Assembly: GCA_024276075.1 (NCBI GenBank)
Contig: JAJRXX010000070.1
Coordinates: 1 to 64,000, forward strand
DNA: 64,000 bases
Origin: Planctomycetota bacterium
GTDB taxonomy: Bacteria; Planctomycetota; Phycisphaerae; Phycisphaerales; Phycisphaeraceae
Direction of reading: 5' to 3'
Shown here: positions 24,384 to 33,429 of the stretch, piece after piece
Position numbering within the stretch: position 1 is the stretch's first letter
Layout: the number at the start of each line of letters is the position of its first letter
Notes under the pieces: model-generated
Told to the model about the DNA's origin: nothing
The model's database searches: none
The model's input: the letters and a program-made list of their open reading frames with translations, nothing else
Made by a program: the position numbers and the translations under genes

Positions 24384-25964
24384 TCACCCCGCCGCCGACG
24401 CCACCATCTCAGGCACCGCCACACGCAGTGCCGCAATGATCGACGCCCTGCTCGCTCCCTGCCAATCACCGCCACTCGACACATCGCTATCCCCACCAAG
24501 CCCGATCGTCTTCACCACCCCCGCCGTACCCTGGGCGCTCACACCCTTCAATCGCAAACGCTCAAACGTTGTGACAATCTGCTCCATCCGCTTCGCGTCG
24601 GGTCGGCCCGTGCGCCACAACCGCACCGACTCGTGCGGCGTGGGCATCATGTCTTCACCGTCGTACGCCAGTTCCTCGTGCAGCTTCTCGCCAGGCCGCG
24701 CACCCATGAACTCGATCGCCACGTCCACACCAGGCTCCAGACCGTGACTACGCACAAACCGCTCCGCTAGGTCCAACACACGCACCGGCTCGCCCATATC
24801 CAGCAGGAACACCTCACCACCACCCGACACACCCGAAAACGTCGCCGACTGAAGCACCAGCCCCGCCGCCTCGGGGATCGTCATGAAGTACCTGCTCATC
24901 TGGGGATCCGTCACCGTAATAGGCCCGCCCCGTGATAACTGCTCTCGCCAGATCGGAAGTACGCTGCACGCCGAGCCTAGCACGTTCCCGAACCGCACCA
25001 TCGAAAACACGCACCCACCCCGACCGTTTATATGCTGGATGTAAAGCTCCGCCAGCCGTTTCGTCGCGCCCATCACCGAGCTGGGGTTCACCGCTTTATC
25101 CGTCGAGATCATCACAAACCGTTCCACGCCGCCCGCCACAGCCGCGTCAGCGATCGACTTCGTCCCGAAAAAATTGTTCTCTACCGCAGCCGCCGGGTGG
25201 TCTTCCATCATGGGCACGTGCTTGTGCGCCGCCGCGTGAAACACCACCGCAGGCCCGTGCTCGCGCACCACACGCAGCGTCCCCGCCGTGTCCGCCACGT
25301 CGTGCAATACAGCCGCCCGTTCCACGCCCGGATACAGCGACCCCATCATCCGATCCACTTCAAACAGCGCGTTCTCGCTCCGCTCGACCATCACCAGCTT
25401 CGCCGGGCCGAACCCACACACCAGCCTCGCCAGCTCCGACCCGATCGACCCGCCAGCACCCGTGACCAGCACGCATCGGCCCGACAGCGTTTGCCGAATC
25501 GCATCCTCATCCAACGGCCTGGCACGACGACCGATCAATTCATTCAAGTCCAGCCCCGACTCGATACCACCCCACAGACCAATCCGTCCCGCCAACTGAT
25601 CCGCCAGCGTAGGCATAAAACGCCACGCGATTTCCCGTTCATCTAATTCTCGCGCCAACCTCCCCACCCGACCCCGCATCGCCGTCGGCAAGCTGATCAA
25701 AACCTCATCGATCCGCCCCTGCCCGTCCACCACCGACCCCACGTCATCGAGTCCCCCCAACACCCGCACCGCCGAGTCGTCCCGGTTATCGGCACCCCCT
25801 CCACTCTCATGATTCAATACCAACGCTCCCACCACCTCGTAGCCCACCCGAGCCTTCTCCAGCACATTGCACAACTGCTCGACGCTCTGCGCCGTACCCA
25901 CCACCAACACACAGCGTTCGCCCTTCTCCATATCCGTATGCTCTTGGTTATTGTGTTCGACCAT
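24384..25964 (-). CDS. CapD/FlaA1-type UDP-sugar 4,6-dehydratase or epimerase
   Basis: This polysaccharide biosynthesis enzyme of the extended SDR family acts on UDP-HexNAc. An N-terminal Rossmann-like domain (about 17-125) resembles that of PglF/WbpM, but the usual four membrane helices before it are missing, so the enzyme is likely cytosolic. The catalytic domain has the nucleotide-binding GAGGSIGS (169-176), HAAAHKHVPMMEDHP, STDKAVNPS (287-295) and MGATK (298-302); methionine replaces the usual SDR tyrosine, as is normal in this subfamily. GARPGEKLHEEL near the C terminus is also typical. The ATG at 25964 has GAGGT six bases upstream. It probably feeds an O-antigen, capsule or glycosylation pathway located elsewhere. 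Confidence 0.88.
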   Translation of the reverse strand: MVEHNNQEHTDMEKGERCVLVVGTAQSVEQLCNVLEKARVGYEVVGALVLNHESGGGADNRDDSAVRVLGGLDDVGSVVDGQGRIDEVLISLPTAMRGRVGRLARELDEREIAWRFMPTLADQLAGRIGLWGGIESGLDLNELIGRRARPLDEDAIRQTLSGRCVLVTGAGGSIGSELARLVCGFGPAKLVMVERSENALFEVDRMMGSLYPGVERAAVLHDVADTAGTLRVVREHGPAVVFHAAAHKHVPMMEDHPAAAVENNFFGTKSIADAAVAGGVERFVMISTDKAVNPSSVMGATKRLAELYIQHINGRGGCVFSMVRFGNVLGSACSVLPIWREQLSRGGPITVTDPQMSRYFMTIPEAAGLVLQSATFSGVSGGGEVFLLDMGEPVRVLDLAERFVRSHGLEPGVDVAIEFMGARPGEKLHEELAYDGEDMMPTPHESVRLWRTGRPDAKRMEQIVTTFERLRLKGVSAQGTAGVVKTIGLGGDSDVSSGGDWQGASRASIIAALRVAVPEMVASAAG

Positions 25965-26155
25965 AGCGACACCTCGCGCAGACCTGCTGCGCCTCTCGTC
26001 CCATTATCGGCACGCGCCGCTTCCGTCTATGAAAATACGATCCCCAACCCCCACGCCATCCAAGTAAACCATGCCGCCCCGTGCGTCGATACCCTTAAAG
26101 AGGGGAGTCGACGGCCCTCGCCGTATACGCCCCGCTGCAAAAAGGACCCGCAGCC

Positions 26156-26542
26156 ATGTCAAATGGGCAGTTACCCACCCACGACGCCAGGCTCCACCCA
26201 CGCCTGACCCTACCGCCCATGTACACCGTCTTCCGCGCCAGGCCCCAAGGCGCAAAACGATTCTGCTGGACAGGACACATCTACGACATCAGTGCAGGCG
26301 GCATCCGATTCGAGCTCGACGCACCCATTAAGCCAGGCACCACCATCGAGTTCCGCGCCACACTACCAAGCCCAAACCCCACAACGATCAACGCACAAGG
26401 CCACGTCGTTCGCTTCCACGACGACCCCTCCGAGCTCGGCCCCGTACGCATGGCATTGACCATCGACGATTTCCCTAACGACACCGACAAGCTCCGCCTG
26501 CAGTCCTACCTCCGCGACCACGGCCTGCCCCACGCCGCGTGA
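26156..26542 (+). CDS. PilZ domain protein (putative c-di-GMP receptor)
   Basis: This is a single-domain cytosolic protein of 128 residues. Both c-di-GMP contact motifs are visible: RxxxR at R12-R16 (RLHPR) and DxSxxG at residues 44-49 (DISAGG), followed by the beta-barrel strands IRFELDAPIKPGTTIEF and INAQGHVVRF. AAGGA-like bases lie upstream of the ATG. It is flanked by genes on the opposite strand, so its partner process (motility, exopolysaccharide or other) cannot be told from context, though a sugar-nucleotide dehydratase is next door. Confidence 0.85.
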   Translation: MSNGQLPTHDARLHPRLTLPPMYTVFRARPQGAKRFCWTGHIYDISAGGIRFELDAPIKPGTTIEFRATLPSPNPTTINAQGHVVRFHDDPSELGPVRMALTIDDFPNDTDKLRLQSYLRDHGLPHAA

Positions 26543-26743
26543 TAACCGCTTACCCCCCCCCCGCAGCTTCGCGCAGCGACCCCATCACCGCCATCTCCAC
26601 CTCCAAAAAAACTCGTGAAAGTTCACTCGGCTGTGGCATGGGTTCTTTTAATTCTCTTAACCCGGACATTTAACGCGGGTATGCAAACAAACGACCCTCG
26701 ACGTGTGAACCGAGGGCTGGGCAGTTATCGAGTTGTGGTTCCT

Positions 26744-27385
26744 TTACGTTACGCGGCGTCGCGCCGCTACACCCAGCAGACCGAGGCCCAGAAGCATCGC
26801 CGTGGTCGGCTCGGGGATAATGTCAAAATATACTTCGTCGAATCCCATGCCATCTAGAGTACTGCTTGTGAAGGTGACAGCGTTAAATGCCTGGTCTTCG
26901 TTAATCACACCGAAGAATCGGGCCACCCCGTTAGGTTCATTGGCCAGAAATGACGGGAAGCTGTCCCCGGCACTGGTGGACACGGAAAGCGTTGTGGCCG
27001 GGTTGTCTGCCGCATCTGTCAGGGTCACGCCAAATACGTTGATCGGATTATCAAAAACAAACAATACGGTTCCTACCTTACGAAGATACTTTACCCCTTC
27101 AGTCGCAAACGAACCTAAACTCGGTGTGTTTTTAATCTCAAGGCTCGTAGACGCATTGACGGTGAAGCCAGTTGCGCTGCTGGTCGGATTCGAGGTGTCG
27201 CCAGTCACATGCGACTCAAAACCCTCGAACGACGCAGAAAAGGAAACATGCGGATTCGCCAAAAATACTGCTTGATCTGTGAATAATATCGTCGCGGCAT
27301 TGGCGTGATGGGCCAAGGCCAAGAGGAGGGCGGTAGAGAAAATGGAGACAAAAGAACATCTGAAAGTTATCTGGTGTAATCGCAA
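26744..27385 (-). CDS. PEP-CTERM sorted exported protein
   Basis: The product has 213 residues: a signal peptide (SIFSTALLLALAHHANA, cleavage near residue 30), a beta-rich domain beginning TILFTDQAVFLAN and including GFESHVTGDTSNPTS and GFDEVYFD, and the PEP-CTERM tail IIPEPTTAMLLGLGLLGVAARRR. This layout resembles small planctomycete and proteobacterial exosortase substrates. The start is TTG at 27385 with GAGG about 14 bases upstream. The tail begins with the same PEPTTAM as the 826-residue protein at the left end, suggesting the same exosortase. Ligand and role are unknown. Confidence 0.82.
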   Translation of the reverse strand: MRLHQITFRCSFVSIFSTALLLALAHHANAATILFTDQAVFLANPHVSFSASFEGFESHVTGDTSNPTSSATGFTVNASTSLEIKNTPSLGSFATEGVKYLRKVGTVLFVFDNPINVFGVTLTDAADNPATTLSVSTSAGDSFPSFLANEPNGVARFFGVINEDQAFNAVTFTSSTLDGMGFDEVYFDIIPEPTTAMLLGLGLLGVAARRRVT

Positions 27386-27602
27386 GATGCCACATCCTCA
27401 GTTGAACCGACATTCCCGATATGATCCGCGCCAACAACAACACGAATTGATCGCTTGCCATACTACTGGCAACCCAAGACGGCGCCTAGGTCTTTCTCAT
27501 TATTTTTGACATTTTCTTCTCAATCTAGCTCTTTCACCGCAACCATCACGCCCAAGACTACCCAGCTTAACATCCAGGCTCCATGCCCACCCGCGATCAC
27601 TC
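27386..27602. other. Gap upstream of the PEP-CTERM gene, no feature
   Basis: About 220 bp with no coding potential. A T-rich stretch (27493-27530) lies in the middle. No repeat was matched until the family B element that begins at 27603. Confidence 0.4.
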
Positions 27603-27705
27603 ATACCAATCTCACTTGAAACTCGTGTATGTTTACGAACGCGGGATCATGACAAACAATAAGTCACAACACCTCCGACGCGCAAAAACATACGCAGATG
27701 CGTAT
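27603..27705. repeat. Family B element, copy 2, touching the tatD stop codon
   Basis: A 103 bp element from ATACCAAT (27603) to ATACGCAGATGCGTAT (27690-27705), with TTTACGAACGCGGG and CGACGCGCAAAAA inside. Its last base is part of the tatD stop codon, read TCA at 27705-27707 on this strand. Confidence 0.8.
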
Positions 27706-28478
27706 CACACCAACCCGAAAAACCTTTCCGTATTACCATCCACCGCCGACACAAACTCGCCCTCGTCCATGCCCCGCACACCCGCGATAAACTTCGCCAC
27801 CCAAGGCACATAACAAGGCTCGTTGGGCCGGACCTTACGATACGGCTCCGGGGTCAAATACGGCGAGTCCGTTTCGATCATCAGCCTCTCAATAGGCACA
27901 CGAACCGCGCATTCCGCCAACGCCTTTGAATTCTTAAACGTCACGACACCCGTGAAGCTCACCATCGCTCCCGTCTCCAGGATCGCGTCGAGTTCCGCAC
28001 CGCTGCCCGTAAAGCAGTGAAACACAAACCGCTCACCACCAATCCCGCTGTCACCGATCATCCCAAGCACCTCGTCCGTCGCCTGGCGATTATGAATCAC
28101 AATCGGCTTCGTTAGCTCACGCGCCGCATCGAGCTGCCACGCGAACACGCGTCGTTGATCCTCTATCGGTGGGTCGTTGTAGTGCTTGTCGAGTCCCATC
28201 TCACCCACCGCCACCACCCGCGGATCACCCGCTAACTCGTGCACCACGCCCATCACCCGCCCACGGTCATTGCATCCCTGCGCATAGTGCGGGTGCACAC
28301 CCACCGTCGCGTACACACCCTCGTACCGCTCCGTTAGCCCCACCGCCACCCGCGCATCGTCAAGCGACGTACCCACGCTGATCATCCGATCCACGCCCGC
28401 ACCACGCGCACGCGCCACCACCGCGTCCACCCGCTCCAACAATGGCTTATACGTCAGATGACAATGCGTATCGATCAT
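27705..28478 (-). CDS. tatD: TatD family metal-dependent hydrolase
   Basis: This is a TIM-barrel nuclease/hydrolase of the TatD family, about 257 residues from ATG 28478. Metal-binding signatures are MIDTHCHL (HxH at 5 and 7), VGEMGLDKHY (metal-binding glutamate), PIVIHNRQA, VFHCFTGS and the closing IETDSPYLTPEPYRKVRPNEP. Family members act as 3'-5' exonucleases or D-aminoacyl-tRNA deacylases; the exact activity is open. Four more N-terminal residues would be added by the upstream ATG at 28490. The TGA stop overlaps a family B repeat end. Confidence 0.9.
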   Translation of the reverse strand: MIDTHCHLTYKPLLERVDAVVARARGAGVDRMISVGTSLDDARVAVGLTERYEGVYATVGVHPHYAQGCNDRGRVMGVVHELAGDPRVVAVGEMGLDKHYNDPPIEDQRRVFAWQLDAARELTKPIVIHNRQATDEVLGMIGDSGIGGERFVFHCFTGSGAELDAILETGAMVSFTGVVTFKNSKALAECAVRVPIERLMIETDSPYLTPEPYRKVRPNEPCYVPWVAKFIAGVRGMDEGEFVSAVDGNTERFFGLV

Positions 28479-28512
28479 GACCACACACAACTACCGTTTT
28501 GTATTTTTAAAA

Positions 28513-28673
28513 ATCCCTCTCCCCTCCAGGGGAAAGGCTAGGTGAGGGGTAAAATCCTCGAACATCACGGACTCTCGATTCTTATTCAACCCTCCCCGTA
28601 ACGAGCCCCGACCGTCAGGGAGGAGGTAATGTTCGCTCCTCAACGAGCCGCGCGCGTCAGCAAGCGGTCTTAC
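28513..28673. repeat. Family G repeat plus REP family C block
   Basis: CCCTCTCCCCTCCAGGGG, GGTGAGGGGTAAAA, then an ATCACGGACTCTCG segment match the family G copies at 21050 and 36785. They are followed by two family C units, GAGCCCCGACCGTCAGGGAG (28604-28623) and GAGCCGCGCGCGTCAGCAAG (28644-28663). The second is the exact complement of the unit at 63472-63499. Confidence 0.65.
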
Positions 28674-28680
28674 CACACGT

Positions 28681-31251
28681 CTACCGCACACCCTCGATCA
28701 TCACCGGCAACGCCACCTCCTTCACCTCCAAGCACGCCGTCTGCGTACACGCTTGATACCGCAACACCAACCGAGGATCGCCCACACCACCCACCCCTTC
28801 CTTGTGAATCAGTCTCGCCTCCAACACCACCGTCCCCTCGTACACCGCCAGTTCATCCTCAGCCAGCGCGTAACGCTTCCTCACACCCGCCGGGTAGTCC
28901 ACTTTTAACGTCAAACCCTTCCCGCCCACCAATTCCAACCGCGTCGCGATTAACCAATCCAAACCCACCTCCGACGCGTTCAAGTGATACCCTTCCGCAA
29001 TTTCCACCGTCACCCGCACACGCGCTTCCCCCGACGACACGTCCACCACCCCAGGCTCCACCGACACCGTCACCGCCTCGTCACCCACAGCCAACCCATC
29101 ACCCCCGTCATCCTCCACCCCGCCAAACCGCCCCGACGAAGCCCCCATCGCCCGCAGCAACGCATGCTGCATGTGCACCATCGACGCGCCCCGCTTCGAT
29201 AGCACCCCGCTAAACGCACGCAGGTCCGCCACCGCTCGATCCAGATACTCCGCCTGACCCGTCAGTTCGTACAGGTCCAACAAATTGTGGATCATTTGGC
29301 TATTCCCGCTGGGCAACGCCCCGTCATACGTCGACACCGTGCGCACAAACAGGTCCGACTGCCCCGCCAGCGTGTCGTAATAACCACCTCTCCCCTCACT
29401 CCCCTCACTCCCCTCGCCTCTCCCCTCATTACTCCCCTCGCCGCGCGCACCGAACCGCGCCGCCGCCACTCCCATCAATTCCTCCGCCGCCTCAAGCCAA
29501 CGCCCGTCACCCGTCGCCCTGCTCAACTCCAACAGCCCATGCACCAAAAACGCGTAGTCCTCCAAAAACGCATCCACCTTTGCCACACCGCCGCGCATCG
29601 TCCGGTACAAACCACGCCCCGCATCGACACCACCATCAGCGCTACCGCCACGCCCAGACGACCCATGCTCACCCTCACGCATTCGATCCAGCACCGCTCC
29701 CGCCGCCGCCACTGCCGCCTCCACATACCTCGCCTCGTCTAGCGCCTTGCCCGCCCGCGCCAGACCCGCGATCATCATCCCGTTCCACGACGCGATCACC
29801 TTGTCGTCAGTCCGAGGCTGCTTGCGACCATCACGCACAGCCAGCATCCGCTCGTTGATCTGACGCCGCTTCGCCGTCAATTCACCCAGCCCCACCCCCT
29901 CGCGCCTAGCCAACTCATCGAGCCGCATCGGCAGGTACAGCACATTGCTCGCAGGCTCATCGTCGTGGTGCGGGTCCTGAAAATTAGTCCCCTGATCCAG
30001 TCCGTACATCCGCCCCGCCAGCGCCGTCAATTCTTCATCCCCGATCGCCCCCCTCACCTCCCTCGGCGTCCACAGGTAATTGCTCCCCTCACGCGCATCG
30101 ACCTCCGCATCCTGTGCCGACCAGAACGCACCCGTCGCGTCCGTCATCTCACGCAGCACATAGTCACACGTCTCTCGCACCACCCGCTCGTAAAGCCCAG
30201 CGTCCGCCACGTCCGTACGGATCGCACCCGCCGTCACGTACGCCTCCACGAGCTGCGCGTTGTCGTACAGCATCTTCTCAAAGTGTGGCACCAACCACCG
30301 ATCATCCGTCGAGTAACGGTGAAACCCACCACCCACCTGGTCGTACATCCCACCCCGTGCCATCCGTTCGAGCGTATACGCCAACGCCCCCCACAGGTCT
30401 TCGTCCGGATCGTTCCGATACACCCGCATCAGAAACAACAAATTCGTAGGCTGCGGAAACTTCGGTGCACCGCCAAACCCACCGTGACGCGCGTCGTACA
30501 TCCGCATTAACTGATCCGCCGCCGCGCTCACCGAACCCTCGCTCAGCCTCACCACCGCTTCACGCTCACCCAGGTGACTCACCACCGCCGCCGCCACACG
30601 CTCCGCTTGCCCAAGCACCTGCTCACGCTGCGTTTCCCACGCACCCGAGATGCCCGTTACCACCCGCTCAAACCCAGGCAGCCCGTGCCGCGCCTCGGGC
30701 GGGATATACGTACCCGCCCAGATCGGTTTCAAGCCCGGATCATCCTCACCCCCAGCACCGGGTGGCGTCAGGAACACGCTCATAGGCCAGCCGCCACGAC
30801 CCGTCATCATCTGCACCGCCGCCATGTAAATATCATCAACATCAGGCCGCTCCTCGCGGTCCACCTTAATACTCACGCAATGCTCGTTGAGAATCCCCGC
30901 CAACCGCTCGTTCTCAAACACCTCACGCTCCATCACGTGACACCAGTAGCACGTCGAGTACCCCACACTCAGGAAGATCACCTTCCCCGTCCGCCGCGCC
31001 AACTCAAACGCCTCAGCCCCCCACGGGTACCACTTCACCGGGTTGTGCGCGTGCTGAAGCAGATACGGGCTCGTCTGACCCGCCAGTGCGTTCGTGTACT
31101 TCCACGACCCATCCGCGTTCTTCAAACCCCGCGCATGCCCCTCAACCCCCGCCTGCACAGGCGTGCTCCGCTGCGACATCAACAAGCCCCCTATTAAAAA
31201 CAGGACGACCACCACCACAACCGTGACATATGGAATTTTTACACGCACCAC
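28681..31251 (-). CDS. YyaL/DUF255 thioredoxin-fold protein with DsbD-like C-terminal domain
   Basis: An N-terminal membrane anchor ([19 protein letters not shown]) is followed by the DUF255 thioredoxin-like domain with [39 protein letters not shown] (C101-x-x-C104) and [14 protein letters not shown] long (alpha/alpha)6-type region comes next, with [20 protein letters not shown]. Unlike typical YyaL proteins (about 700 residues) this one has 856: the last 110 or so residues resemble the periplasmic N-terminal domain of DsbD (GYHLNASE..., [14 protein letters not shown] with two cysteines). The anchor and the redox domains suggest thiol-disulfide work in the periplasm; the reaction is unknown. 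A Gly/Glu/Ser low-complexity insert lies near residues 604-620. Confidence 0.87.
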   Translation of the reverse strand: MVRVKIPYVTVVVVVVLFLIGGLLMSQRSTPVQAGVEGHARGLKNADGSWKYTNALAGQTSPYLLQHAHNPVKWYPWGAEAFELARRTGKVIFLSVGYSTCYWCHVMEREVFENERLAGILNEHCVSIKVDREERPDVDDIYMAAVQMMTGRGGWPMSVFLTPPGAGGEDDPGLKPIWAGTYIPPEARHGLPGFERVVTGISGAWETQREQVLGQAERVAAAVVSHLGEREAVVRLSEGSVSAAADQLMRMYDARHGGFGGAPKFPQPTNLLFLMRVYRNDPDEDLWGALAYTLERMARGGMYDQVGGGFHRYSTDDRWLVPHFEKMLYDNAQLVEAYVTAGAIRTDVADAGLYERVVRETCDYVLREMTDATGAFWSAQDAEVDAREGSNYLWTPREVRGAIGDEELTALAGRMYGLDQGTNFQDPHHDDEPASNVLYLPMRLDELARREGVGLGELTAKRRQINERMLAVRDGRKQPRTDDKVIASWNGMMIAGLARAGKALDEARYVEAAVAAAGAVLDRMREGEHGSSGRGGSADGGVDAGRGLYRTMRGGVAKVDAFLEDYAFLVHGLLELSRATGDGRWLEAAEELMGVAAARFGARGEGSNEGRGEGSEGSEGRGGYYDTLAGQSDLFVRTVSTYDGALPSGNSQMIHNLLDLYELTGQAEYLDRAVADLRAFSGVLSKRGASMVHMQHALLRAMGASSGRFGGVEDDGGDGLAVGDEAVTVSVEPGVVDVSSGEARVRVTVEIAEGYHLNASEVGLDWLIATRLELVGGKGLTLKVDYPAGVRKRYALAEDELAVYEGTVVLEARLIHKEGVGGVGDPRLVLRYQACTQTACLEVKEVALPVMIEGVR

Positions 31252-31452
31252 ACTTCATCCTAGACCCCCTCCTGTCCACTGCCAAATAATCTGTCCGACA
31301 CCCCTCACGCGCAAAACGGAACAACCCACCTGCGCTGCAAGTAGGTTGCGGAATCGTCGATCAAGTTGTCAGATTAAAAAAATAAACACCCCGCCCAGAT
31401 CGGACCTCTTCGAGCCAAGCGGCAGCGCACACTCAGCCCGATCAATCCCAAC

Positions 31453-31707
31453 TTAATCTTTGGCATCCTGTTCCGTTCTTCCCTCCAAGGAATCTATGTA
31501 ATACCGCTTGTCCTCTCGGCCATTACGACCGTTACGGGTAAATGTCCCAGCCTCCACCCCCACCACAACCTCTGTGCCCACAGCTTCGACCCTCGCCGTG
31601 TGCACACCCTCTACATAACCCTCACCCGTACCGCTCAGCGCCCAGATCACACCCGACCCAAACCCCAGCACATACAGAAGCAGACAACCCACACCAATCT
31701 CTTTCAC
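31453..31707 (-). CDS. Small membrane-anchored protein, 84 aa
   Basis: The product begins MKEIGVGCLLLYVLGFGSGVIW..., one hydrophobic helix or uncleaved signal, followed by a valine-rich stretch and a highly charged C terminus (NGRNGREDKRYY). The GTG start at 31707 has a strong Shine-Dalgarno (GGAAGGGGA) six bases upstream, which is the main reason to accept it. No family is recognised. It follows the direction of the YyaL-like gene but is separated from it by about 200 bp. Confidence 0.55.
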   Translation of the reverse strand: MKEIGVGCLLLYVLGFGSGVIWALSGTGEGYVEGVHTARVEAVGTEVVVGVEAGTFTRNGRNGREDKRYYIDSLEGRTEQDAKD

Positions 31708-32091
31708 CGCTGTCCCCTTCCTGTCGTGCCTCGCTTGCTTACGGTCCCGTGGCCGGCGCCACGACTCCTGTTCAACGCAAACCTACACCGACCCCCGCAC
31801 CCCGCCAGCCAACCTCACGCGCAATGAAAAAATCACGACAGCCTGTACCAACACGATAAGCTGCGCAAAGATGCACACCTCGCGCAGCCCCTGCCTGTGA
31901 CAACAAGTTAAAATGGGGAAAAACGGCCCGCCCTACACCGCGTAGGGTTCGCTATGTGGACCGCTCCGGTTGCTCATCCAACGATGGGTTGAAACGGGTT
32001 GCCTGCAACCTGTATGTCTGTGGCCTTCCCCACATTTGGCGAACACCATTCCACCAAGGACTTTTTGATATTTTTCGCTAACATAGCCGCC
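31708..32091. repeat. Gap with a family F REP remnant (about 31938-32012)
   Basis: The only structure seen is a decayed copy of the TAGGGTCCGCTGTGCGGACC palindrome (here TAGGGTTCGCTATGTGGACC), then GTTGCTCATCCAACGATGGG and a REP-like hairpin ACGGGTTGCCTGCAACCTGT. The same order occurs at 19684-19758 and 56368-56438. The rest of the gap shows nothing. Confidence 0.55.
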
Positions 32092-32499
32092 ATGCCACCA
32101 CGCCGACTCATCCCTCACGCCACACCAATCCTCGCCGCCGTCCTCCTGCTAGGCTGCGTCGAACGCACCATCACCGTCACCTCAGACCCCCCAGGTTCGC
32201 TGGTTTACCTAAATGACCGCGAAATTGGCCGCACACCCGTGACCGTGCCCTTCCTCTTCTATGGCAAATATGATGTACGCCTCGAGCACGAGGACTACAA
32301 GCCCCTTTGGACCCAAAAAGAAGCCGTCGCACCCTGGTGGGAAGCCCCAGGTCCCGACCTCATCGCAGAAATGATTCCCAACGCCAAAGCCCCCCAAAAT
32401 TGGCACTTCGTACTCGAGATCGCGCCCCTGTCCGATGATAGAGCGCTCATCGACCGCGCCATGCAGCTACGCGCCGCCACCGCTCAACCCAATAAATAA
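32092..32499 (+). CDS. PEGA-domain lipoprotein
   Basis: About 135 residues from the ATG at 32092; in-frame codons upstream lack support. The signal HATPILAAVLLLGC carries a lipobox (L-L-G-C, C21). A PEGA domain follows: ITVTSDPPGSLVYLNDREIG, with RTPVTVPFLFYGKYDVRLEH and the downstream DYKPLW. PEGA domains are small beta folds found in surface and envelope proteins. The lipoprotein presumably sits in the outer membrane or periplasm. The next gene starts 24 bp after the stop, so the two are likely cotranscribed. Confidence 0.83.
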   Translation: MPPRRLIPHATPILAAVLLLGCVERTITVTSDPPGSLVYLNDREIGRTPVTVPFLFYGKYDVRLEHEDYKPLWTQKEAVAPWWEAPGPDLIAEMIPNAKAPQNWHFVLEIAPLSDDRALIDRAMQLRAATAQPNK

Positions 32500-32523
32500 C
32501 GCATACTCTCACCCACCAACCCC

Positions 32524-32877
32524 ATGCACCTCGCCACTCCACCACCACCGCCGCCCAAGCACCTCGACCTCAAAAAAGACCGAGGCCTGACCGTCCATTG
32601 GCACGACGACACCACAACCTTCTACCCCATCGAATACCTCCGACGCATGTCGCCCTCCGCCGAGACGCGCACACTCCGTGAACAGCTCGCCAAAAATCCG
32701 CTGACCGTGCTCCCACCTTCCGCCGTTTCCGACCCCGCCAAGCCCCTGACCGCCACCAACATCGAACCCGTAGGCAACTACGCCATCTGCATCACCTTCT
32801 CCGATGGCCACAACACAGGCATCTACTCCTGGCAATACCTCCGTGAAATCGACCCAAACCTCAACACTTTGCCTTAG
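32524..32877 (+). CDS. DUF971 family protein
   Basis: The protein has 117 residues and covers the DUF971 (gamma-butyrobetaine hydroxylase N-terminal-like) fold: LTVHWHDDTTTFYPIEYLRR, NIEPVGNYAICITFSDGHNT and GIYSWQYLREI. The domain is associated with iron-sulfur protein maturation and with Mrp in other bacteria; no such partner adjoins here. A proline run (PPPPPPK) follows the start. The C terminus is odd: the last codons and the TAG stop fall in the beginning of a family H repeat that also occurs at 23200. Confidence 0.85.
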   Translation: MHLATPPPPPPKHLDLKKDRGLTVHWHDDTTTFYPIEYLRRMSPSAETRTLREQLAKNPLTVLPPSAVSDPAKPLTATNIEPVGNYAICITFSDGHNTGIYSWQYLREIDPNLNTLP

Positions 32878-32945
32878 GTGAACACACCCGGAGCACAATG
32901 ATCGTTTAATTCATATTCAAATTATTCCTTGTGCGTACACAACGA
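32862..32945. repeat. Family H composite repeat, copy 2
   Basis: AACACTTTGCCTTAGGTGAA, ACACCCGGAG, CAATGATCGTTTAATTCA and ATTCAAATTATTCCTTG match 23200-23275. The repeat supplies the stop codon of the DUF971 gene (TAG 32875-32877) and lies at the left edge of the GC-skew switch. Confidence 0.65.
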
Positions 32946-33087
32946 AACGCTCCTTTGTATCTATCTGTAAATATAGTCTGATCTGGTTTATCGGTCAGCG
33001 TGGCTGGGCGACAGCGCCTACGACAACAACCCGTTGTACGACGCCGCGTGCTCACGGCCATCATCATGCATAGCGCGTTTGATGAGC

Positions 33088-33192
33088 GCAAAAAAAACCT
33101 CCGCCACAGGGCTCCGATTCCTGTGTGCGGAGGCGCGCCACGGCTAACAAATTTGTTAAACCATGCTCCGGCTGGGTACCCCAACCGGATCG
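33088..33192 (-). ncRNA. Candidate small RNA, about 105 nt
   Basis: On the minus strand TTGACA (33228-33223), an 18 bp spacer and TACGAT (33204-33199) give a promoter with expected start near 33192. The predicted RNA carries a CCGG...CCGG hairpin containing GGGGTACCC, the perfect palindrome TAACAAATTTGTTA, and an intrinsic terminator. There is no open reading frame of note. I cannot assign it to a known RNA family. It lies in a 550 bp gap between two plus-strand genes. Confidence 0.5.
33090..33133 (-). terminator. Intrinsic terminator (minus strand)
   Basis: Arms 33098-33110 and 33120-33133 (CCTCCGCCACAGG / CCTGTGTGCGGAGG on the plus strand, one bulged base) enclose a 9 nt loop. They are followed on the minus strand by eight T residues (33097-33090). 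This is the strongest terminator in the window and has no protein gene upstream of it, which is why a small RNA is proposed. Confidence 0.75.
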
Positions 33193-33429
33193 ACATAGAT
33201 CGTATCGGTAGATTTCCATGGCTGTCAATGAGAGAATGATGTTCTTTTGAAAATCGCATAAACTAATTATCTGCAATGGATTACGTCAAGTCGTGGTGGT
33301 TTTCCCGGGCCGGTTATGCTGTAACTCGTCGTGACGCGGGTGCTTGCATCAATAGTTGTGTAAAATGAGCGACGTAAACGAATTACGCCAACATAAGAAA
33401 AATTCACCTTTTCAAAGGTGTCGATTGAG

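Noticed and set aside
26733-27275. Plus-strand frame of 180 codons opposite the PEP-CTERM gene
   Set aside because: The minus-strand product has a signal peptide and a PEP-CTERM tail; the plus frame has neither and is its shadow.
32878-33429. Replication origin at the 33 kb skew switch
   Set aside because: No cluster of DnaA boxes (TTATCCACA or close variants) and no dnaA or dnaN nearby. The skew reverses again within 10 kb, so an inversion is at least as likely.
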